From: Streptomyces luteolifulvus
Lineage (GTDB): Bacteria > Actinomycetota > Actinomycetes > Streptomycetales > Streptomycetaceae
Direction: 5' to 3'
Assembly: GCF_008806595.1 (NCBI RefSeq)
Contig: NZ_VZRB01000047.1
Span: forward strand, 1-42,089
Length of the DNA stretch: 42,089 bases
This document shows, one piece after another, positions 40,416-42,089 of this stretch. The position numbers and the translations under genes were made by a program. Numbering within the stretch: position 1 is the first letter of the stretch; each line of letters opens with the position of its first letter. The notes under the pieces are model-generated. The model made no database searches and was not told the origin of the DNA. It saw only the letters and a program-made list of their open reading frames with translations.

Positions 40416-41744
40416 TCACCCTGGGGTGAGCGGCGATTCCAAGGTTGCGGGGGTGGGGCCGTCGGGGCGGACGGTGATGCCGTACACCGCCTTCGCGGGG
40501 GTGGAGGAGAAGGCCGGGGTGTGGAGCGGCAGCAGGTGTTCGAGCAGGACAGTGGATTCGCGGAGCGCGAATTGCAGACCGAGGCAGGCGCGGGGACCGA
40601 TGCCGAAGGGGAAGTAGGCGCCCGGGTGGGGAGGCCGGCCGCCCGGTGTGGTGAAGCGCCGGGGGTCGAAGTGCGCCGGGTCTGGCCACAGTTCGGGGTC
40701 GCGGTGTGTGAGGTAGGGGCAGACCAGGATGTCGGTGCCCGCCTTGACGCCGTAGCCGGCGAGGGTGTCGTCCTCGTTGGCCTGGCGGGGCAGGATCCAG
40801 GCGGACGGGTAGAGCCGGAGCGTCTCGTGGACCAGAGCCTGGATGGCCTGGCGTCGTTCCGCTGATCCTTCGCCGCCGGCGGCGAGGGCTTGTTCGCGGG
40901 CCGCGGGGTGCCGGTCGAGCAGCAGGTAGAGCCAGGTCAGGGTGGTGGCGGTGGTCTCGTGCCCGGCCACGAGCAAGGTGACCAGTTCATCGCGGATCAA
41001 CTGGTCGGTGTACTCGGGGCGCTCGTCGGCAGCGTCGATCAGAACGTGCAGCAGCCCCGGGCCGTCGGGGCCTGCCGCCCCGCTGCGAGCGGCCTCGATG
41101 GCGTGCCGGGCGACCGCATCGATTCTGGCGAGATCGGCGGCAACGGCGTCCTGGGCATCGGTGACGTCAGCGGGCAGCGTCGGCAGGGCGGCCGCCACGG
41201 CGGCCACGGCGGCCAGTTCACGCTCGGTCCCGTCATCGAGGGGGTGCCCGGTGAGAGAGCGCCAGATGACGTCCACGGCGAAGCGGCGCATCTCCTGCCC
41301 GACATCGAGGTCCTGCCCGGCACGGGCGAATCCGTCCCAGCGCCCGGCGGTGGTTCGGGCAGCCTCGGTGATCCGCTGCTCGTAGCGGCGCATCCCGGTA
41401 CCGGTGAACTGCGACTGCAGCAAGCGGCGTTGCCGCTTCCACGCCGCACCGGTGGCAGCGAGAACGCCGTCGCCGATCAGTACGCGGGCGCGGTGGGACC
41501 GCTTGACGTACCGCTCAGGGCGCCGGGCGAGCACGTGCTGGACCGCGTGCGGGTCGGTGACGAGTACGGTGGGGGCGGGCCCGAGCCGGAACGCGGCGAT
41601 GCCGCCAAACCGCTCGCGCACCAGGGAGAGCAGCTCGATCAGTTCGCCTCCTGCCGAACTCCACTGTTGAACGACTGAAGGCTCGGCCTCGGGGATGGGC
41701 CGCCCCGTTCCGGGAAGGGAGCCAAGGCTGGCTTCGGTGTCCAT
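40416..41744 (-). CDS. Cytochrome P450
   Basis: 442 residues from the ATG at 41744, with AGGAGAGGAAGC upstream. The I-helix reads LLVAGHETTATTLTW, the K-helix ExxR is HETLRLYP, and the haem-binding loop is FPFGIGPRACLGL with Cys387. No ferredoxin or reductase gene is adjacent, so it draws electrons from elsewhere. Overall pattern (N-terminal GSLPGTGRPIPEAEP, ETLRLYP, R-A-C-L-G) is nearer to the CYP102/CYP110-like fatty-acid or terpene hydroxylases than to the CYP105/107 types. The substrate cannot be told. Confidence 0.92.
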   Translation of the reverse strand: MDTEASLGSLPGTGRPIPEAEPSVVQQWSSAGGELIELLSLVRERFGGIAAFRLGPAPTVLVTDPHAVQHVLARRPERYVKRSHRARVLIGDGVLAATGAAWKRQRRLLQSQFTGTGMRRYEQRITEAARTTAGRWDGFARAGQDLDVGQEMRRFAVDVIWRSLTGHPLDDGTERELAAVAAVAAALPTLPADVTDAQDAVAADLARIDAVARHAIEAARSGAAGPDGPGLLHVLIDAADERPEYTDQLIRDELVTLLVAGHETTATTLTWLYLLLDRHPAAREQALAAGGEGSAERRQAIQALVHETLRLYPSAWILPRQANEDDTLAGYGVKAGTDILVCPYLTHRDPELWPDPAHFDPRRFTTPGGRPPHPGAYFPFGIGPRACLGLQFALRESTVLLEHLLPLHTPAFSSTPAKAVYGITVRPDGPTPATLESPLTPG

Positions 41745-41894
41745 GCTTCCTCTCCTGGTCAACCGCTGGGCTCGGCCGTAACGGAGCGACGCCACAACGG
41801 ACTGTACGGGATCGGACACATCTGGTGACAGCCCGCCTCACAGGACGCCGTCCGGGCAGCGCTCGGGCGCATTCGAGTCCTGCGCAACGACGCG

Positions 41895-41925
41895 AGGGGC
41901 GGTACGGGTTGTCCGTACCGCCCCT
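41895..41925. terminator. Perfect 13-bp hairpin
   Basis: AGGGGCGGTACGG / CCGTACCGCCCCT with a 5-nt loop (GTTGT). It lies 43 nt beyond the minus-strand stop of the ABC ATPase gene and is its likely terminator. Confidence 0.75.
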
Positions 41926-41930
41926 GGGCC

Positions 41931-41968
41931 GTGTGGGTGTGTGGGTGTGTGGGTGTGTGGGTGTGTGG
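41931..41968. repeat. 8-bp tandem repeat (GTGTGTGG)n
   Basis: GTGTGG followed by four perfect copies of GTGTGTGG, ending next to the stop codon of the ABC ATPase gene. It is a short, potentially slippage-prone satellite in the 3' untranslated region. Confidence 0.85.
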
Positions 41969-42089
41969 TCAGAGGACCTTGGAGAGGAAGGAGCGGGTGC
42001 GTTCGTGCTGGGGGTTTCCCAGCACGTCGCGGGGGTGGCCGGACTCGACGACGACGCCGTCGTCCATGAAGACCAGGGAGTCGCCGACC
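41969..42089 (-). CDS. Amino-acid ABC transporter ATP-binding protein, C-terminus (partial)
   Basis: About 40 codons ending at a TGA at 41971-41969; the rest is beyond the window. The tail reads FMDDGVVVESGHPRDVL then NPQHERTRSFLSKVL, the standard end of GlnQ/GluA-type polar amino-acid importer ATPases. This part lies after the Walker and signature motifs, so the call rests on the tail alone. Confidence 0.85.
   Translation of the reverse strand, partial: VGDSLVFMDDGVVVESGHPRDVLGNPQHERTRSFLSKVL

Noticed and set aside
41931..41968. GTGTGTGG repeats as a CRISPR or origin iteron array
   Set aside because: Units are directly joined with no spacers, and there are no replication genes nearby.

Overview
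This window looks like Streptomyces or a close relative. It is very GC-rich with strong third-position G/C bias, uses many GTG starts, and carries typical actinomycete families: mycothiol-dependent DinB-like enzyme, large LuxR ATPase regulator, MMPL exporter, PAS/GAF/SpoIIE phosphatases and GlxA-type regulator. No rRNA, tRNA or CRISPR array was seen. The many regulators, secreted proteins, gene fragments and IS scars suggest an accessory part of the chromosome.

Layout. 1-138: 3' end of an IS200/IS605-type tnpB with its right-end hairpin, followed by a decayed stretch containing an nSTAND-like fragment. 799-5152: secreted M4 metalloprotease with an unusual Gly-rich insertion, then a histidine kinase/response regulator pair. 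5226-6023: mycothiol-dependent isomerase-like protein. 6472-12206: GlxA/AraC-type regulator and a tightly coupled operon of ThDP enzyme, SRPBCC protein, KAS III-like enzyme with an altered active site, and HisC-like aminotransferase. This is the best candidate for an undescribed small-molecule pathway. 12368-17445: two same-orientation IS5-type remnants bracket a second two-component system and an MMPL exporter. 17512-18871: exported protein and a truncated Ser/Thr kinase.

18831-25292: on the minus strand lie a TetR regulator, a secreted protein with the copper-ligand pattern of peptidylglycine hydroxylating monooxygenase (PHM), a five-helix His-containing membrane protein, a previously hidden 32-codon ORF and a SAM methyltransferase coupled to it by a 4-nt overlap. 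A large LuxR-type ATPase regulator diverges from the TetR gene. This is the second candidate system. 25402-27013: two tandem secreted RTX-repeat paralogues. 27895-34976: three SpoIIE/PP2C-type phosphatases (one membrane-bound, two PAS-PAS-GAF, one of these with an anti-sigma-type ATPase domain) and an orphan phoU. Two of the phosphatase genes diverge from a region with a 21-bp-period direct repeat.

35179-42089: a lipoprotein, a secreted trypsin-like protease with C-terminal WxDGE repeats, a phospholipase-D-like enzyme, a cytochrome P450 and the 3' end of an amino-acid ABC ATPase. Functional statements are homology or motif calls made by eye. Pathway proposals for the two candidate systems are inference.
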